Positions 9,495-19,788 are shown, counted from the first letter of the stretch. The stretch is 64,000 bases of DNA from Agromyces lapidis (GCF_009749405.1 NZ_WBIQ01000008.1:248001-312000); one strand, 5' to 3'. The notes: generated by a model from the letters alone, not told the origin. A program made the numbers and translations.

Positions 9495-10187
9495 TCACAC
9501 GAAGTGGTTCGCACGCTCCAGGTCTTCGGCGAAGTCGATCTCGACCGCGTAGAGGTCGGAGACATCCATCGGCTCGACGAGGAGACCGTTCTTCTCGATC
9601 GCGAGCTCGAGGCCGCGCTCGAAGTAGTCCTGGTCGCCGACCCGCTGCAGGTGCGCGAGGAACGTGGCCTTGTCGCGGCCCGAGATGTAGTTGATGCCGA
9701 CGGCCTCGCCCAGACCGCCCTTGACGGTCTTCGAGAGCTCCTTGATGTATCCCTCGGCGCTCGTCGTGTACTTCACCTCTTCGTCGGAGACCTTCGCCGT
9801 GTTCACCGTCACGAACGACTGGTCGCGCGCGATGAAGGGGAGGGCGCGGTCGAGGATGGCGGGGTCGAACACGACGTCGCCGTTCATCCACAGGACGCCG
9901 CCCGACTGCGAGGCCGCGAGGGCGCGCATGAGCGACTTCGAGGTGTTCGTCTGGTCGTACTCCTCGTTGTAGACGAAGGACGCCTGCGGGAACGCCTCGA
10001 TGATGTGCTCGAGCTTGTAGCCGACGACGATCGTCACGTTGGCGTTCGCACCGAACGCGTGCTCGACGTTGTCGAACTGCTGGCGCATGATGGTGCGGCC
10101 GTCGCTGAGCTCGGTGAGGGGCTTGGGGAGGGATCGCCCGAGCCGGCTTCCCATGCCGGCCGCGAGAATCACGATCTGGGTGGTCAC
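9495..10187 (-). CDS. NTP transferase domain protein (sugar-phosphate/choline-phosphate nucleotidyltransferase-like)
   Basis: 230 residues. The N-terminal VILAAGMGSRLGRSLPKPL is the nucleotide-binding signature of the GT-A-like nucleotidyltransferase fold (LxxGxGxRL..PK), and LWMNGDVVFD supplies the metal-binding Asp. Length and motifs fit LicC-, HddC- or MobA-like single-domain enzymes that make CDP-choline or NDP-sugars. The start is GTG at 10187 with AAGGAG about 7 bases upstream. Proximity to the glycopolymer exporter suggests it makes an activated precursor for the same surface polymer, but it is a separate transcription unit, so this is inference. Exact substrate unknown. Confidence 0.75.
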   Translation of the reverse strand: MTTQIVILAAGMGSRLGRSLPKPLTELSDGRTIMRQQFDNVEHAFGANANVTIVVGYKLEHIIEAFPQASFVYNEEYDQTNTSKSLMRALAASQSGGVLWMNGDVVFDPAILDRALPFIARDQSFVTVNTAKVSDEEVKYTTSAEGYIKELSKTVKGGLGEAVGINYISGRDKATFLAHLQRVGDQDYFERGLELAIEKNGLLVEPMDVSDLYAVEIDFAEDLERANHFV

Positions 10188-10438
10188 TGCATCTCCTTCG
10201 GTGGGTCGGATGCCCCCACCGGGCGACCTCGTTCTGCGGAGTTCGCCCGGAGTTCATCCGGAAGTTCACATGTGGACACGCCGTTATGCCGCAACCCAGC
10301 GTATCCGGGGGTGCTCGCGAGTCGCCATTCGGGGGCACCGGTCGTAGTGCGATCGTGATATGACGCACAGGGAATCCACAGTCAGGCGATCCTGCTCCCG
10401 AGGCGCGCTCGGCGGGCGGTCGTTGGTAGGTTGGCTTG

Positions 10439-12184
10439 GTGACTTCCGTTTCGCGCTCCGATCACGACGACGAAGCTGCCGAAGGCACCGGTGCGGGGGC
10501 GCCTCGAAAGAGCGGAACCGTGCCGGGAGCGTCGGACAGCGAGGCCTCGGGTGCCCGCAAGCGCGCCGCGAAGTCCTCCACGAAGACGATGACGCCCGCC
10601 GAACGGGCGGCCGCGCGATCGGCCGCCGCGAAGAAGGCTGCGGCGACCCGTCGGGCGAACAAGGCCGCGGCAGCCGAGGCGGCCGAGCAGGGCACCGTCG
10701 CCGAGACGATCGACTCGAAGCGCACCGGGGCGTCGAACGCCGCCTCCTCGGCCGCGCGCACCGCACGCGGCGCGGGGGCGAAGGCCGCCCGCACGGCACG
10801 CGGCTCTGCTGCGAAGAGCGCGGCGAGCACCCCCGACGACCGCAGCCGGGCGACGGCCGCGGCCAGCGCGCAGCGCCAGGCGCAGCGGCGCGTCGCCGCG
10901 TCGGTCACCACCGAGACCACTGCAGCCGAGCGCGCCCCGCGAAAGCCGGTCGACCAGACGATTCCCGCGACGACGAGCGAGCCGCCCGTCGTCGCCGAGC
11001 AGCACGAGCCCGGCCGCGACGAGATCGACGAGACCACCACCGACCGGCGCACGCCGGTGGCCGAGGTCCGTGCCGCCGCGGCCGCCGTCGCGGCGAGCGA
11101 GGCCGCCCAGGCTGAGGCCGCGGCGACCGAGGTCGAGACCGAGACGGCCGAGCCGACGCCCGCGCAGGCCGTTGAGCCCGAGCCCGTCGCTGAGCCCGAG
11201 CCAGAGCTCGAGCCAGAGTCCGAGCCGGTCGTCGAGCCCGTCGACGAGGCGGCTCTCGAGCCCGCCCCGGCCGACACGACGACGATCGACGAGACGGCGT
11301 CGGCCGAGGCATCCGCACCCCTCATCGCGGCCCAATCGGTCGCCGTGATCCCCGCGAAGAAGAACGCGGCACCCCGCAAGAAGCGCACGCTGCGCGTCGC
11401 TCGCCCGGCGCCGCCCGAGGGCACGCCGAACGTGCTCTCGATCACCGGCCTCGTCAAGCGCTTCGGCGAGAACACCGCCGTCGACGGCATCAGCCTCGAT
11501 GTGCGGGCGGGGTCGTTCTTCGGCATCGTCGGGCCGAACGGCGCCGGCAAGACGACGACGCTCTCGATGATCACCGGCCTCCTGCGGCCCGATGCGGGCA
11601 CCGTCCGCATCCACGACATCGACGCGTGGGCCGACCCGCACGCCGCGAAGCGCGCGACCGGCGTGCTGCCCGACCGGCTGCGGCTGTTCGACCGGCTGAC
11701 CGGCGCGCAGCTCCTCTACTACTCGGGCGTGCTGCGCGGGCTCGACAATCGCACCGTGCGCGAGCGCAGCGCCGACCTCATCTCGGCCTTCGGCCTCGAC
11801 GACGCCGTCGACCGGCTCGTCGCCGACTACTCGGCCGGCATGACCAAGAAGATCGCGCTCGCGTGCGCCATGATCCACTCGCCGCGGCTGCTCGTGCTCG
11901 ACGAGCCGTTCGAGTCGGTCGACCCGGTGTCGGCGGCGAACCTCACCGAGATCCTCGAGCGCTACGTCGCCGGCGGCGGCACGGTCGTGCTCTCGAGCCA
12001 CGGCATGGACCTGATCGAGCGCGTCTGCGACTCGGCCGCGATCATCGTCGCGGGCCGGGTGCTCGCGGCGGGCACGCTCGACGAGGTGCGGGCCGGGCAC
12101 ACCCTCGAAGACCGATTCGTCGAGCTCGCGGGCGGGCGCAAGGCAGCGGAAGGCATGGAATGGTTGCACAGTTTCTCCGACTGA
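10439..12184 (+). CDS. ABC transporter ATPase with a long Ala/Lys- and Pro/Glu-rich N-terminal extension
   Basis: 581 residues. The first 330 or so are low complexity: an Ala/Lys/Arg-rich part (AERAAARSAAAKKAAATRRA) and then an acidic Pro/Glu part (EPEPVAEPEPELEPESEP). A complete ABC domain follows, with Walker A GPNGAGKTTT near residue 364, the LLYYSGVLRGL helix, signature YSAGMTKKIAL, Walker B LLVLDEPFE and switch SSHGMD. It is the ATPase half of an ABC-2 exporter with the overlapping permease gene. The start is GTG 10439; TAGGTT lies about 6 bases upstream. The extension resembles disordered histone-H1/Lsr2-like tails and may contact membrane, nucleic acid or partner proteins. Substrate unknown. 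Confidence 0.8.
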   Translation: MTSVSRSDHDDEAAEGTGAGAPRKSGTVPGASDSEASGARKRAAKSSTKTMTPAERAAARSAAAKKAAATRRANKAAAAEAAEQGTVAETIDSKRTGASNAASSAARTARGAGAKAARTARGSAAKSAASTPDDRSRATAAASAQRQAQRRVAASVTTETTAAERAPRKPVDQTIPATTSEPPVVAEQHEPGRDEIDETTTDRRTPVAEVRAAAAAVAASEAAQAEAAATEVETETAEPTPAQAVEPEPVAEPEPELEPESEPVVEPVDEAALEPAPADTTTIDETASAEASAPLIAAQSVAVIPAKKNAAPRKKRTLRVARPAPPEGTPNVLSITGLVKRFGENTAVDGISLDVRAGSFFGIVGPNGAGKTTTLSMITGLLRPDAGTVRIHDIDAWADPHAAKRATGVLPDRLRLFDRLTGAQLLYYSGVLRGLDNRTVRERSADLISAFGLDDAVDRLVADYSAGMTKKIALACAMIHSPRLLVLDEPFESVDPVSAANLTEILERYVAGGGTVVLSSHGMDLIERVCDSAAIIVAGRVLAAGTLDEVRAGHTLEDRFVELAGGRKAAEGMEWLHSFSD

Positions 12185-13734
12185 AACTGCGCCTGCTGGC
12201 GAACATCTTCCGCCGCAGCACCTGGCAAGTGGTCGGCATCGTGCTCGGCCTCGTCTACGGACTGGGTCTCGCGCTGCTGCTCTTCCTCTCTCTCGTGGGG
12301 CTGCGCCTCGTCGACGACGTCGCGGTCATCCGCGATGTGCTCGTCGTGGCAGGGGCTGCGACCGTCGTCGGCTTCATCGTGTTCCCGCTCGTCTTCGGCA
12401 CCGAAGACACGATGGACCCGCGGCGCTTCGCCTTCTTCGGCCTGCCCGATCGCACCCTCGCCCTGGCGCTCGCGGTCGCGGGGCTCATCGGCATCCCGGC
12501 GCTCGTGCTCGCGATCGTGCTGCTCGGCACCGTCGTCACGTGGTCGCGCGGCGTCGCCGAGACGATCCTCGCCCTCATCTCCGCGGCGCTCGCCTTCGCG
12601 ACCTGCCTGCTGCTCGCCCGGGTGACGACGGCCCTCGCCTCGTTCCTGCTGTCGACGCGACGTGCGCGCGAGCTGATGGGCGTCATCGGCCTGCTGCTCA
12701 TCGTGATGCTGTCGCCGATCATCGTCGTGCTCGTCACGCTCGACTGGGCGAACTCGGGGCTCGAGATCCTCGGCGTCCTCGGCGACATCCTCGGCTGGAC
12801 CCCGTTCGGCGCCGTCTTCGCGGTGCCCGGCGACGCGGCCGCCGGCGCGTGGGGTCCGGCCATCCTCGAACTGCTGATCGCCGTCGCCACCCTCGGCGCG
12901 ATCTGGCTCGCCTGGCAGGCGCTCGTCGCGAAGATGCTCGTCACCCCCGGTCGCGAGGCGTCGGCGAAGAGCTACCGCGGGCTCGGCTGGTTCGACCGGA
13001 TGCCCCATGGTGCGACCGGTGCCGTCGCGGCGCGCAGCTTCACGTACTGGTTCCGCGACGCCCGCTACTGGGTGTCGATCGTCATGGTGCCGATCGTGCC
13101 CGTGCTCGTCATGGTGCCGCTCGGGGTCGCCGGGGTGCCGATGCAGTACCTCGGGCTCATCCCGGTGCCGCTCATGTGCCTGTTCCTCGGCTGGAGCCTG
13201 CACAACGACACCGCGTACGACTCGACGGCGATCTGGCTGCACATCACCTCCGGGGTGCGCGGCAACGCAGACCGGCTCGGTCGGCTCGTGCCGGTGCTCG
13301 TCGCGGGCGTGCTCGTGATCGGGCTCGGCAGCGCCGTCACGGTGTTCGTGCTGAACGACTGGCGTCTGCTGCCCTCGCTGCTCGGTGTGAGCACGGCCCT
13401 GCTGCTCGCGGGCCTCGGCGTCGGCTCGATCACCTCGGCGCGATTCCCGTACCCGGCGGTGAAGCCCGGCGACAGCCCGTTCCAGCAGCCGCAGTCGACC
13501 GGTGGCATCACCGCGCTCGTGCAGTCGCTCACGATGTTCGCCTCGGTGCTCGTCGCGGCTCCGGCGGCGTACTTCGCCGCGCTCGGCATCCTCGTCGATC
13601 CCGGCTGGCACGCGGCTGCCTTCGCCGCCGGAGTCGGCCTGGGCCTGCTGGTGCTCGTCGTCGGCGTGTGGTTCGGCGGGCGCGTGTTCGACGCCCGTGG
13701 ACCCGAGATGATCGCCGCGGCGATCCGCGCGTGA
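12160..13734 (+). CDS. ABC-2 type exporter permease
   Basis: 524 residues, about 12 hydrophobic segments in two clusters. The start ATG at 12160 lies 25 bases inside the end of the ATPase gene, with GGAAGG at 12148-12153 as ribosome binding site, so expression is coupled. The central cytosolic stretch SAKSYRGLGWFDRMPHGATG and the following RSFTYWFRDARYW match the general layout of large actinobacterial ABC-2 permeases annotated as transporter permease. It pairs with the preceding ATPase. Substrate unknown. Confidence 0.75.
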   Translation: MVAQFLRLKLRLLANIFRRSTWQVVGIVLGLVYGLGLALLLFLSLVGLRLVDDVAVIRDVLVVAGAATVVGFIVFPLVFGTEDTMDPRRFAFFGLPDRTLALALAVAGLIGIPALVLAIVLLGTVVTWSRGVAETILALISAALAFATCLLLARVTTALASFLLSTRRARELMGVIGLLLIVMLSPIIVVLVTLDWANSGLEILGVLGDILGWTPFGAVFAVPGDAAAGAWGPAILELLIAVATLGAIWLAWQALVAKMLVTPGREASAKSYRGLGWFDRMPHGATGAVAARSFTYWFRDARYWVSIVMVPIVPVLVMVPLGVAGVPMQYLGLIPVPLMCLFLGWSLHNDTAYDSTAIWLHITSGVRGNADRLGRLVPVLVAGVLVIGLGSAVTVFVLNDWRLLPSLLGVSTALLLAGLGVGSITSARFPYPAVKPGDSPFQQPQSTGGITALVQSLTMFASVLVAAPAAYFAALGILVDPGWHAAAFAAGVGLGLLVLVVGVWFGGRVFDARGPEMIAAAIRA

Positions 13735-13793
13735 GCGGCACGGTCGCGGCCGCGCAGGCCATCACCGCGTGATCGACGCGTAGAATCGAGCGC

Positions 13794-14081
13794 ATGATCC
13801 ACACCGTGCGCGCGAGCATCGCCGACCCCGGTCAGCCGGGTGGCGGCACCGACGTCCTCGACCGCGAACTCGAGAAGCTCCTCAACGAGGAGGCCATCGA
13901 GCCGGGCGACCACGAGCGCTTCTCGCACTACGTGCAGAAAGACAAGATCCTCGAGTCGGCGATCACGGGCAAGCCGGTGAAGGCGCTCTGCGGCAAGAAG
14001 TGGACCCCGGGTCGCGACCCCGAGAAGTTTCCGGTCTGCCCGAGCTGCAAAGAGATCTACGAGCGGATGAAGTCGGCGTAG
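13794..14081 (+). CDS. DUF3039 family protein (small zinc-ribbon-like)
   Basis: 95 residues. An acidic N-terminal half is followed by HERFSHYVQKDKILESAITG and the C-terminal ALCGKKWTPGRDPEKFPVCPSCKEIY, with one Cys then CxxC, a likely metal site. This is the conserved actinobacterial DUF3039 protein; function is not known. TAGAAT lies at 13781-13786, 7 bases before the ATG, so the mRNA is probably leaderless. Confidence 0.8.
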   Translation: MIHTVRASIADPGQPGGGTDVLDRELEKLLNEEAIEPGDHERFSHYVQKDKILESAITGKPVKALCGKKWTPGRDPEKFPVCPSCKEIYERMKSA

Positions 14082-14120
14082 TCCGCGTCGACGGCGGGTG
14101 TCGTCGCACCGGTCGGCGTC

Positions 14121-15440
14121 TCAGCGATACGTCGTCGGAATCACCGGTTCGCCGCGACCGAGCCGGAACGCCTCGATCGGCAGCTCCTGCATGACCTCGG
14201 CGCGGTGGGCTCGGGCGGCGGTCGTGCCGGCGGCGCCCAGGAATGCGGGGTCGACCTCGCCCTTCGAGACGAGCTGCACCATCAGCGGGCGCAGCCGGTC
14301 GCCCGCGTCGAACTCGGCCTCGCCGTCGGGGCCGTCGCCCACGAACACGAGCTCCTCGCGGGCGGTCCGCGTCGCGTCGAGGCGCCGTGCGGCGTTCTTG
14401 CGGCCGCCGACGCTGGCCTTCTGGGTCGACGCCTTCGCGACGGGGATCCATTCGCCGGCGTCGTCGCGCCGGGCGACGAGCTTGTAGACCATGCCGGCCG
14501 CGGGGAACCCTGACCCGGTGACGACCGCGGTGCCGACGCCGTAGGCGTCGACGGGGGCGCCCGAGAGGCCCGCGATCGTGAACTCGTCGAGGTCGCTCGT
14601 GACGGTGATGCGGGTGTCGACCGCGCCGAGCGAGTCGAGCTGCTCGCGCACCGCGGCGACGACGGTGGGCAGGTCGCCCGAGTCGATGCGCACGGCGCCG
14701 AGCTCGGGGCCGGCGACCTTCACCGCGAGTTCGACCCCGCGGGTGATGTCGTACGTATCGACGAGGAGGGTGGTCTTCGGCCCGAACGCCGTGACCTGGG
14801 CGCGGAACGCATCCTCTTCGCTGTCGTGCAGCAGGGTGAAGGCGTGGGCTGCGGTGCCCATCGTCGGGATGCCCCAGGTGCGGCCCGCCTCGAGGTTGGA
14901 GGTCGCATCGAAGCCGGCGATGTAGGCCGCACGGGCGGCGGCGATCGCGGCCCGTTCGCTCGTGCGGCGCGACCCCATCTCGGAGATCGGGCGGCCGAGC
15001 GCGACCGACACCATGCGCGCCGCGGCGCTCGCGACGGACGAGTCGTAGTTGAGGGTCGAGAGCACGATGGTCTCGAGCATGACCGCTTCGGCGAAGCTCG
15101 CCTGGATCGTCAGGAGCGGCGAGCCCGGGAAGTAGGCCTCGCCCTCGCGGTAGCCCCAGATGTCGCCCGTGAAGCGGTAGTCGGCGAGCCAGTCGATCGT
15201 CGCGGGGCGTACGACCTCGTGCTCGCGGAGCCACTCGAGCTCGGCGTCGTCGAAGCGGAACCGCTGCACGAGTTCGAGCAGGCGCCCCGTGCCGGCGACG
15301 ACGCCATAGCGGCGGCCGTCGGGCAGGCGTCTCGCGAAGGCCTCGAAGAGGCTCTCGCGGTGGGCGGTGCCGTCGATCAGGGCGGCATCGACCATCGTGA
15401 GTTCGTAGCGGTCGGTGAAGAGGGCAGCTGAGCCGGTCAC
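14121..15440 (-). CDS. pncB: Nicotinate phosphoribosyltransferase
   Basis: 439 residues. It converts nicotinate, PRPP and ATP to nicotinate mononucleotide in NAD salvage. The N-terminal [11 protein letters not shown], the [20 protein letters not shown] segment, GTAAHAF with its phosphorylatable-His context, LLVDTYDI and the VRIDSGDL loop are family hallmarks. The start is placed at GTG 15440 because TAGGCT lies 7 bases upstream on this strand and the family starts immediately before the [10 protein letters not shown] motif; longer in-frame versions are not supported. Divergent from murI. Confidence 0.92.
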   Translation of the reverse strand: MTGSAALFTDRYELTMVDAALIDGTAHRESLFEAFARRLPDGRRYGVVAGTGRLLELVQRFRFDDAELEWLREHEVVRPATIDWLADYRFTGDIWGYREGEAYFPGSPLLTIQASFAEAVMLETIVLSTLNYDSSVASAAARMVSVALGRPISEMGSRRTSERAAIAAARAAYIAGFDATSNLEAGRTWGIPTMGTAAHAFTLLHDSEEDAFRAQVTAFGPKTTLLVDTYDITRGVELAVKVAGPELGAVRIDSGDLPTVVAAVREQLDSLGAVDTRITVTSDLDEFTIAGLSGAPVDAYGVGTAVVTGSGFPAAGMVYKLVARRDDAGEWIPVAKASTQKASVGGRKNAARRLDATRTAREELVFVGDGPDGEAEFDAGDRLRPLMVQLVSKGEVDPAFLGAAGTTAARAHRAEVMQELPIEAFRLGRGEPVIPTTYR

Positions 15441-15522
15441 GGACTCGAGCCTACTGGGGCGCACGGGCGACGCAGGGGCATCCCGCCACCGCGTGCCGCC
15501 GACTCGCCTAAGCTTGAACCTC

Positions 15523-16368
15523 GTGACGGATGCGCCGATCGGAATCTTCGACTCGGGGGTCGGTGGACTCACCGTCGCCCGTGCCGTCAAAGACCAGCTG
15601 CCGAACGAGTCGATCCTCTACATCGGCGATCTCGAGCACTCGCCGTACGGGCCGAAGAAGATCGCCGACGTGCGCGGCTACGCCCTCGCCGTGCTCGACG
15701 ACCTCGTCGCGCAGGGCGTGAAGATGCTCGTGATCGCCTGCAACACCGCGTCAGCGGCGATGCTGCGCGACGCCCGCGAACGCTACGACGTGCCGGTCGT
15801 CGAGGTGATCCAGCCCGCGGTGCGCCGCGCCGTCGCCGCGACGAAGACCGGCCGGGTCGGCGTGATCGGCACGCAGGGCACGATCTCGTCGCGCGCCTAC
15901 GACGACGCCTTCGCCGCGGCCCCGCACCTCGAGCTCTTCTCGCGGGCCTGCCCGCGCTTCGTCGAGTTCGTCGAGGCGGGAGTCACCACCGGCGACGAAC
16001 TGCTGGCCGTGGCCGAGGAGTACCTCGCGCCGCTGCGCCGTGCCGACATCGACACCCTCGTGCTCGGCTGCACCCACTACCCGTTCCTCAAGGGCGCCAT
16101 CTCGTACGTCATGGGCGAGGGCGTCACCCTCGTCTCGAGCGACGTCGAGACCGCGAACGACGTCTACCGCGTGCTCGTGTCGAACGGCATGGAGCGTCGC
16201 GCCCCCGAACCGCCGAGCTACCGCTACGAGGCGACCGGCCGCTCGACGAGCGCCTTCCTCGACCTCGCCCACCGACTCATCGCCCCCGAGATCCCGAGCG
16301 TCGAGCTCGTGCAGACGGGAGCGGTCACCATCCCAGACCGAGAACAGCTCACACAGGAGAACCTATGA
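15523..16368 (+). CDS. murI: Glutamate racemase
   Basis: 281 residues. It makes D-glutamate for peptidoglycan. It opens with [15 protein letters not shown], and has the two catalytic cysteines in IACNTASAA and [12 protein letters not shown] start 15523 with TAAGCT 8 bases upstream. The stop overlaps the rph start (ATGA), and rdgB follows, giving a murI-rph-rdgB operon arrangement common in Actinomycetota. Confidence 0.95.
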   Translation: MTDAPIGIFDSGVGGLTVARAVKDQLPNESILYIGDLEHSPYGPKKIADVRGYALAVLDDLVAQGVKMLVIACNTASAAMLRDARERYDVPVVEVIQPAVRRAVAATKTGRVGVIGTQGTISSRAYDDAFAAAPHLELFSRACPRFVEFVEAGVTTGDELLAVAEEYLAPLRRADIDTLVLGCTHYPFLKGAISYVMGEGVTLVSSDVETANDVYRVLVSNGMERRAPEPPSYRYEATGRSTSAFLDLAHRLIAPEIPSVELVQTGAVTIPDREQLTQENL

Positions 16369-17132
16369 CCGAGGCATCCGCCCCCGCGATCATCCGTGCC
16401 GACGGGCGCACCCCCGATCAGCTGCGCGAGGTGACCATCGAACGCGGCTGGAGCGCCCACGCCGAGGGCAGCGCGCTCATCTCGTTCGGCGGCACCAAGG
16501 TGCTCTGCACGGCGAGCTTCACGAACGGCGTGCCGCGCTGGCTCAACGGCAAGGGCAAGGGCTGGGTCACGGCCGAGTACGCGATGCTGCCGCGCGCGAC
16601 GAACACGCGCAACGACCGCGAGAGCGTGAAGGGCCGCATCGGCGGCCGCACGCACGAGATCAGCCGCCTCATCGGTCGCAGCCTCCGCGCCGTCGTCGAC
16701 ATGAAGGCGCTCGGCGAGAACACCCTGCAGATCGACTGCGACGTGCTGCAGGCCGACGGCGGCACCCGCACCGCGGCGATCACCGGCGCCTACGTCGCGA
16801 TGGCCGACGCCATCGAGTGGGCCCGCGGCCAGAAGTTCATCGGCCAGCGGTCGACCCCGCTCATCGACACCGTCTCGGCGGTCTCGGTCGGCATCATCGA
16901 CGGCACGCCCATGCTCGACCTCGCCTACGTCGAGGACGTGCGCGCCGAGACCGACATGAACGTCGTCGCCACCGGCCGTGGACTCTTCGTCGAGGTGCAG
17001 GGCACCGCCGAAGGAGCGCCGTTCGACCGGCGCGAGCTCGACTCGCTGCTCGACCTGGCGCTCGCCGGCACCGCCTCGCTCACCGAGCTGCAGCGCGCCG
17101 CGCTCGCCGCATCGCTCGCGGCGGGGGAGTGA
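16365..17132 (+). CDS. rph: Ribonuclease PH
   Basis: 255 residues, the normal length. Phosphorolytic 3'-5' exoribonuclease that trims tRNA 3' ends. Family motifs [46 protein letters not shown], the [19 protein letters not shown] phosphate/catalytic region and the [20 protein letters not shown] segment are all present. AGGAGA lies 5 bases before the ATG; the start overlaps the murI stop by four bases. Confidence 0.95.
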   Translation: MTEASAPAIIRADGRTPDQLREVTIERGWSAHAEGSALISFGGTKVLCTASFTNGVPRWLNGKGKGWVTAEYAMLPRATNTRNDRESVKGRIGGRTHEISRLIGRSLRAVVDMKALGENTLQIDCDVLQADGGTRTAAITGAYVAMADAIEWARGQKFIGQRSTPLIDTVSAVSVGIIDGTPMLDLAYVEDVRAETDMNVVATGRGLFVEVQGTAEGAPFDRRELDSLLDLALAGTASLTELQRAALAASLAAGE

Positions 17133-17134
17133 GC

Positions 17135-17803
17135 GTGGCCGCGGCGGGTTCCGGCGCGCTCGAGGTCGTGCTCGCGACCCACAACGCGCACAAGGTCGCC
17201 GAGTTCCAACGCATCCTGGGCGAGCGGATGCCGGGCATCACCGTGCTGCCCTACGACGGGCCCTCGCCCGTCGAAGACGGCACCAGCTTCGCCGAGAACG
17301 CGCTCATCAAGGCTCGTGCGGCTGCGGCGCACACGGGGCGCATCGCGCTCGCCGACGACTCGGGCATCACGGTCGACGTCATGGGCGGGGCGCCCGGCAT
17401 CTTCTCGGCGCGCTGGGCCGGGCATTCTGCGGGCGACGTCGAGAACGTGAAGCTGCTGCTCGCGCAGCTCGGCGACGTGCGCCGGCCGAACCGCGGCGCC
17501 GCGTTCCACTGCACGATCGCGGTCGTGGTGCCGGCAGTGCTCGCCGGTGCAGCCGCGGACGGTTCGGCGGCCGGTGAGGAGTTCGTCGCCGAGGGGCTCT
17601 GGCGGGGCGCGCTCGCGTACGAGCCTCGCGGATCGCACGGATTCGGCTACGACCCCGTGTTCGAGCCCGAGGGGCGCGAGGTCACGGCGGCCGAACTGCT
17701 TCCCGAGCAGAAGAACGCGATCAGCCATCGTGCACGCGCCTTCGAGGCGCTCATCCCCGAGCTCGAGCGGATCGCCGGTCGGGTCAGGGCCACGGCCGAG
17801 TAG
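17135..17803 (+). CDS. rdgB: Non-canonical purine NTP pyrophosphatase (dITP/XTP)
   Basis: 222 residues from GTG 17135 (GGGGGAG ends 5 bases upstream); a GTG at 17129 overlapping the rph stop is an alternative. Hydrolyses dITP/ITP/XTP to monophosphates to keep base analogues out of DNA. The N-terminal LATHNAHKVAEF, the SFAENALIKARAAA segment, ADDSGITVDVMGGAPGIFSARWAG and SHGFGYDPVFEP identify the HAM1/RdgB family. A 15-residue Ala/Gly-rich insertion around AVLAGAAADGSAAGEEF is longer than in the E. coli protein. Confidence 0.93.
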   Translation: MAAAGSGALEVVLATHNAHKVAEFQRILGERMPGITVLPYDGPSPVEDGTSFAENALIKARAAAAHTGRIALADDSGITVDVMGGAPGIFSARWAGHSAGDVENVKLLLAQLGDVRRPNRGAAFHCTIAVVVPAVLAGAAADGSAAGEEFVAEGLWRGALAYEPRGSHGFGYDPVFEPEGREVTAAELLPEQKNAISHRARAFEALIPELERIAGRVRATAE

Positions 17804-17819
17804 ACCGGATCGGCCGGCC

Positions 17820-18641
17820 TCACCCCGTGATGAACGTCGTCACCCGGTCGGCGAAATCGTTGAACCCGGTGCCGGTGGTGAGCATCGCCCAGCCGTGGCC
17901 GACGCCGTCGTCGATGACCGTGACGTCGTCGCTCGCGGTCGCGTCGGCGAGCTGCTGCAGCTCGGCGGCGCCGACCGACGTGTCGCCGGGCGCGACCGCG
18001 AGCAGGAGCGGGGCCGTGAGCGCCGGCGCGTCGTCGAGCGAGTCGTAGCCGCGGAACGAGAGCGGCCCCGACAGGTCGACGACGCCGTCGAGCAGGCCGG
18101 CGCTGCCGTCGCGCCCGCCCGCGACGATCGCGGTGGTGCCGCCCATCGATGCACCGACCGCGACCACCCGCTCTGCACCGTTCTGGCGCGCCCACTCGGC
18201 GGCGGCGAGGATCGCGTCGGCGCCGTCGTCGACGACGTGGTTCGCGTCGCGGGGGCATTCGGTCTCGCCGTAACCGCAGGAGTTCACGAGCAGCACCTGC
18301 ACGCCCTGCTCGGCGAGGGTCGAGGCGTAGGGCCAGAATCCGCATGCGTCCTGGTTGCGCTGGTGCGCGAAGATCGCGGTGGTCGTGCCCTCCCCGGCGA
18401 CGCCGACGTCGAAGCGCGCGTCGCCGACGGGCAGCCACATCGCCGAGGAGTCGACGCCGGTGTCGCCGCAGCGCTCGGACGGCGACGTCGGCGCCGCGGC
18501 CGCCTCGCCGGTCTCGCTCGAGTTCGGGGAGGCGGCCGGCGGCTGCGAGGAGCCTGAGCCGGGATCGGCGGCGCATCCGGAGAGCGCGGCGGCGAGGCAT
18601 CCGAGGAACAGGGCGACGGCGAGCGTTCGACGCGACGACAT
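17820..18641 (-). CDS. Lipoprotein with alpha/beta-hydrolase fold (dienelactone hydrolase-like)
   Basis: 273 residues. The N-terminal signal ends in a lipobox ALSGC, followed by a Ser/Pro linker, so the protein is predicted to be anchored outside the membrane. The hydrolase core has a nucleophile elbow GASMGG, the acid candidate in the VAPGD segment and a C-terminal GVGHGW histidine. Two Cys pairs in the core suit an extracytoplasmic location. TAGGCT sits 7 bases before the ATG on this strand, indicating leaderless expression. The substrate is not known. Confidence 0.8.
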   Translation of the reverse strand: MSSRRTLAVALFLGCLAAALSGCAADPGSGSSQPPAASPNSSETGEAAAAPTSPSERCGDTGVDSSAMWLPVGDARFDVGVAGEGTTTAIFAHQRNQDACGFWPYASTLAEQGVQVLLVNSCGYGETECPRDANHVVDDGADAILAAAEWARQNGAERVVAVGASMGGTTAIVAGGRDGSAGLLDGVVDLSGPLSFRGYDSLDDAPALTAPLLLAVAPGDTSVGAAELQQLADATASDDVTVIDDGVGHGWAMLTTGTGFNDFADRVTTFITG

Positions 18642-18779
18642 GCCCGGAAGCCTAGGGCCGAGCGGGTCGCGACCGCGACCCTCGGGCGCGAACCCGCTCG
18701 CCCGCTGAGAACGCGACTCATTCCTGATTGGGCCGAACCGCCCCGAAGGCCGCCTCACCCGACCTACGCTGGAGGGGAC

Positions 18780-19706
18780 ATGGCACACGATCACTCCCAC
18801 GACCACGCCGCGACCGCGAACCGCACCCGACTCTGGATCGCGATCGCGATCATCGGCGCGTTCGTCGTCGTGCAGGTCGTCGGCGGCATCGTGAGCGGTT
18901 CGCTCGCCCTGCTCGCCGATGCCGGGCACATGACGAGCGACCTCATCGGCCTCGTCGTCGCGCTCGTCGCCGCGTTCGTCGCGGCGCGTCCGGCGACCGA
19001 CCGGCAGACGTACGGATTCAGACGCGCTGAGGTGTTCGGGGCGCTCATCAACGGCGTCATCCTGATCGTCGTGGCGGTGAGCGTCACGCTCGGCGCGATC
19101 GACCGGCTCGTGACCGGGGCCGAGGGCGAGGCGCACGAGGTGCAGGGCGGCCTGATGCTCGTCGTCGCCGTCGTCGGCCTGGCCGCGAACATCGCCGCGA
19201 TGCTCGTGCTGCGCGGCGGCGCGAAGGACTCGATCAACCTGCGCGGCGCCTACCTCGAGGTGCTCGGCGACACGATCGGCTCGGCGCTCGTGATCGTCGC
19301 CGCGGTCGTCATCCTGCTCACCGGGTGGAGCGCGGCCGACCCGATCGCCTCGCTCGGCATCGCGGTGCTGATCGTGCCGCGAGCGCTGTCGCTGCTGCGC
19401 GACGTCGTGCGGGTGCTCAGCGAGAGCGCGCCCGCCGAGACGGATGTCGCGGAGATCCGCGAGCACATCCTGCGCACGCCCGGCGTGGTCGCCGTGCACG
19501 ATGTGCACGTGTGGCAGATCACCTCGGGGCAGCCGGTGTTCACGGCGCACGTCGAGGTCGAGTCGGAGGTCTTCGAGACGGGCCGCACGGGTGCGCTGCT
19601 CGACGAGCTCGGCGGATGCCTCAGCGAGCACTTCGACGTCGCGCACTCGACCTTCCAGCTCGAGCCCGGCGGCCGTGCCGAGCAGGAGCAGGGCTCGCAC
19701 TGCTGA
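18780..19706 (+). CDS. Cation diffusion facilitator (CzcD/ZitB-like metal exporter)
   Basis: 308 residues. His-rich start (HDHSHDH), six transmembrane segments, metal site motif LADAGHMTSD in helix 2 with the matching GAYLEVLGDTIGS in helix 5, and a C-terminal cytoplasmic ferredoxin-like domain (VHDVHVWQITSGQPVFTAHVEV). This is the CDF signature for Zn(II)/Co(II)/Cd(II) proton antiport. GGAGGGG immediately precedes the ATG. It is monocistronic and converges on the DedA gene. Confidence 0.92.
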   Translation: MAHDHSHDHAATANRTRLWIAIAIIGAFVVVQVVGGIVSGSLALLADAGHMTSDLIGLVVALVAAFVAARPATDRQTYGFRRAEVFGALINGVILIVVAVSVTLGAIDRLVTGAEGEAHEVQGGLMLVVAVVGLAANIAAMLVLRGGAKDSINLRGAYLEVLGDTIGSALVIVAAVVILLTGWSAADPIASLGIAVLIVPRALSLLRDVVRVLSESAPAETDVAEIREHILRTPGVVAVHDVHVWQITSGQPVFTAHVEVESEVFETGRTGALLDELGGCLSEHFDVAHSTFQLEPGGRAEQEQGSHC

Positions 19707-19788
19707 AGGTTCGCGTCACCGAACCGCGACGGCGCGACCGGGCGACGGCACGATCCGCCGACGAGCGCACGGCTCGAGAACGAGAAGA

